Shown here one piece after another: positions 63,371 through 64,000 of a stretch of 64,000 nucleotides of DNA. Position 1 is the first letter of the stretch, and the number at the start of each line of letters is the position of its first letter. The translations under genes were made by a program, and so were the position numbers. The notes beneath the pieces are model-generated. The model searched no databases and was not told the origin of the DNA. It saw nothing but the letters and a program-made list of their open reading frames with translations. This DNA is from Acidobacteriota bacterium. Lineage in GTDB: Bacteria > Acidobacteriota > Terriglobia > UBA7540. The stretch spans positions 124,001-188,000 of the forward strand of contig SCRD01000006.1 in the NCBI GenBank assembly GCA_004298155.1, read 5' to 3'.

Positions 63371-64000
63371 ATGGCACACACACTCGATTCAACAAAGAGA
63401 GCCGACATTGTTATAGTCGGCGGTGGAATTATAGGGAGCGCAATTGCGCTTCGTCTGGCGAGGTCTGGAGCGAGCGTGGCTGTCATCGACCGAGGCCAGC
63501 CATGCTCTGAAGCCAGCGGCGCCGCCGCGGGTATGATTGCCCCCCAGGGTGAAGTGATCGAGCCTGAGCCTTTCTCAAAGCTCTGCACAGACAGTCGCGA
63601 TCTTTATCCGGAGTTCGTTGCGGAGGTGGAAGAACTCAGCCAGGAACACGTCGGTTATCGGCGTGATGGCACGCTTCTTGTGGCTATTGAAGAGAATGAG
63701 TGCGAAGAGTTGGAGCATGTCTACAGGAAACAAATCGCGCTTGGCCTGCCGCTTGAGCGTTTGTCAAATGACCACGTCCTGGAGCGTTTCTCAGGCCTGT
63801 CGTCGCAAATTGAACTGGCTCTTTTTGTTAAAGGCGACCACTGGGTGAACAACGAACGCCTGACCCACGCCTTGATCAGGGCCGGCGAAAATTCTGGTGT
63901 GACCTTTCATTGGAACTGCACAGTGACAGGATTCAAAGCACAGGGTGATCAAGTTGAGAGCGTCCGTGTACTGCCGCAAGGGAGCGCGGCTGAAGACATT
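63371..64000 (+). CDS. thiO: FAD-dependent glycine oxidase ThiO-like (5' part)
   Basis: First 210 residues; the gene runs off the window. The Rossmann FAD motif is IVIVGGGIIGSAIALRLAR (residues 14-32), followed by the ThiO-like EASGAAAGMIAPQGE. A D-amino-acid-oxidase-type substrate domain begins after about residue 60. ThiO oxidises glycine to the imine used for thiazole formation in thiamine synthesis; other DAAO-family oxidases cannot be excluded from half a protein. The ATG 63371 follows an AATTTAA stretch without a clear SD. Confidence 0.82.
   Translation, partial: MAHTLDSTKRADIVIVGGGIIGSAIALRLARSGASVAVIDRGQPCSEASGAAAGMIAPQGEVIEPEPFSKLCTDSRDLYPEFVAEVEELSQEHVGYRRDGTLLVAIEENECEELEHVYRKQIALGLPLERLSNDHVLERFSGLSSQIELALFVKGDHWVNNERLTHALIRAGENSGVTFHWNCTVTGFKAQGDQVESVRVLPQGSAAEDI

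Overview
The window is GC-rich bacterial chromosome, about 90 % coding, and made almost entirely of housekeeping genes. It carries a diderm outer-membrane programme (LptD, TonB/ExbB/ExbD, a SurA-like foldase, several lipoproteins), SecD/SecF/YajC, a bifunctional Rel, RpoD next to DnaG, and a sigma-54 type promoter. TTG and GTG starts are common, and short palindromic repeats fill the gaps. Together this best fits an Acidobacteriota chromosome. That is an inference from gene content and style; no rRNA or other phylogenetic marker was aligned.

Layout. 0.6-2.0 kb: GIDE-LemA pair. 2.3-2.6 kb: a tiny zinc protein behind a sigma-54 promoter. 2.7-5.2 kb (minus): queD and a DinG-type helicase. 5.4-12.7 kb (plus): der, PIN-TRAM protein, ispD, ispF, CBS protein, glpD, acylphosphatase, apt. 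12.8-21.7 kb (minus): a redox protein with an in-frame UGA in its active site, mutS2, a LOG-type protein, a PBP4-type carboxypeptidase, hemB, lptD. 21.8-26.4 kb: RDD protein, threonine dehydratase-like enzyme, GH51 arabinofuranosidase, a 49-residue basic protein. 26.5-33.7 kb (plus): rplU-rpmA-obg-nadD-rsfS-rlmH-cobO-accD-folC-plsC. 33.9-40.9 kb (plus): SDR, LolA-like protein, hslV, hslU, Fn3 lipoprotein, membrane protein, acyl-CoA carboxylase carboxyltransferase. 40.9-42.0 kb: repeat-filled gap. 42.0-44.1 kb: biotin carboxylase and biotin carrier protein. 44.2-61.9 kb (mostly minus): SurA-like foldase, rpmB (plus), rel, then tgt-yajC-secD-secF-tonB-exbB-exbD-exbD-TPR lipoprotein, a YIP1 protein, dnaG-rpoD and a Cys-rich protein. 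62.0-64.0 kb: a cupredoxin-like secreted protein, a gap, and the start of a thiO-like oxidase cut by the window edge.

How it works together. The rplU-to-plsC run joins ribosome parts and assembly factors (L21, L27, Obg, RsfS, RlmH) with NAD, cobalamin, fatty acid, folate and phospholipid synthesis. The tgt-to-TPR run puts protein export (YajC/SecDF) beside the TonB energising machinery. The 39-44 kb carboxylase genes encode carboxyltransferase, biotin carboxylase and biotin carrier as separate chains, with a repeat island between the first and the other two.

The most notable item is at 12763-13428 (minus). It is a two-domain thioredoxin-fold oxidoreductase whose C-terminal CxxC motif reads UGA-Pro-His-Cys, with family-like sequence continuing in the same frame on both sides and hairpin potential just after the UGA. 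Its N-terminal CxxC is lost. It is a candidate selenoprotein; the alternative is a recent nonsense mutation or a sequencing error. A second theme is a set of intergenic palindromes whose stems differ in sequence but which all carry GTAGC/GCTAC at the edge, several in inverted pairs.
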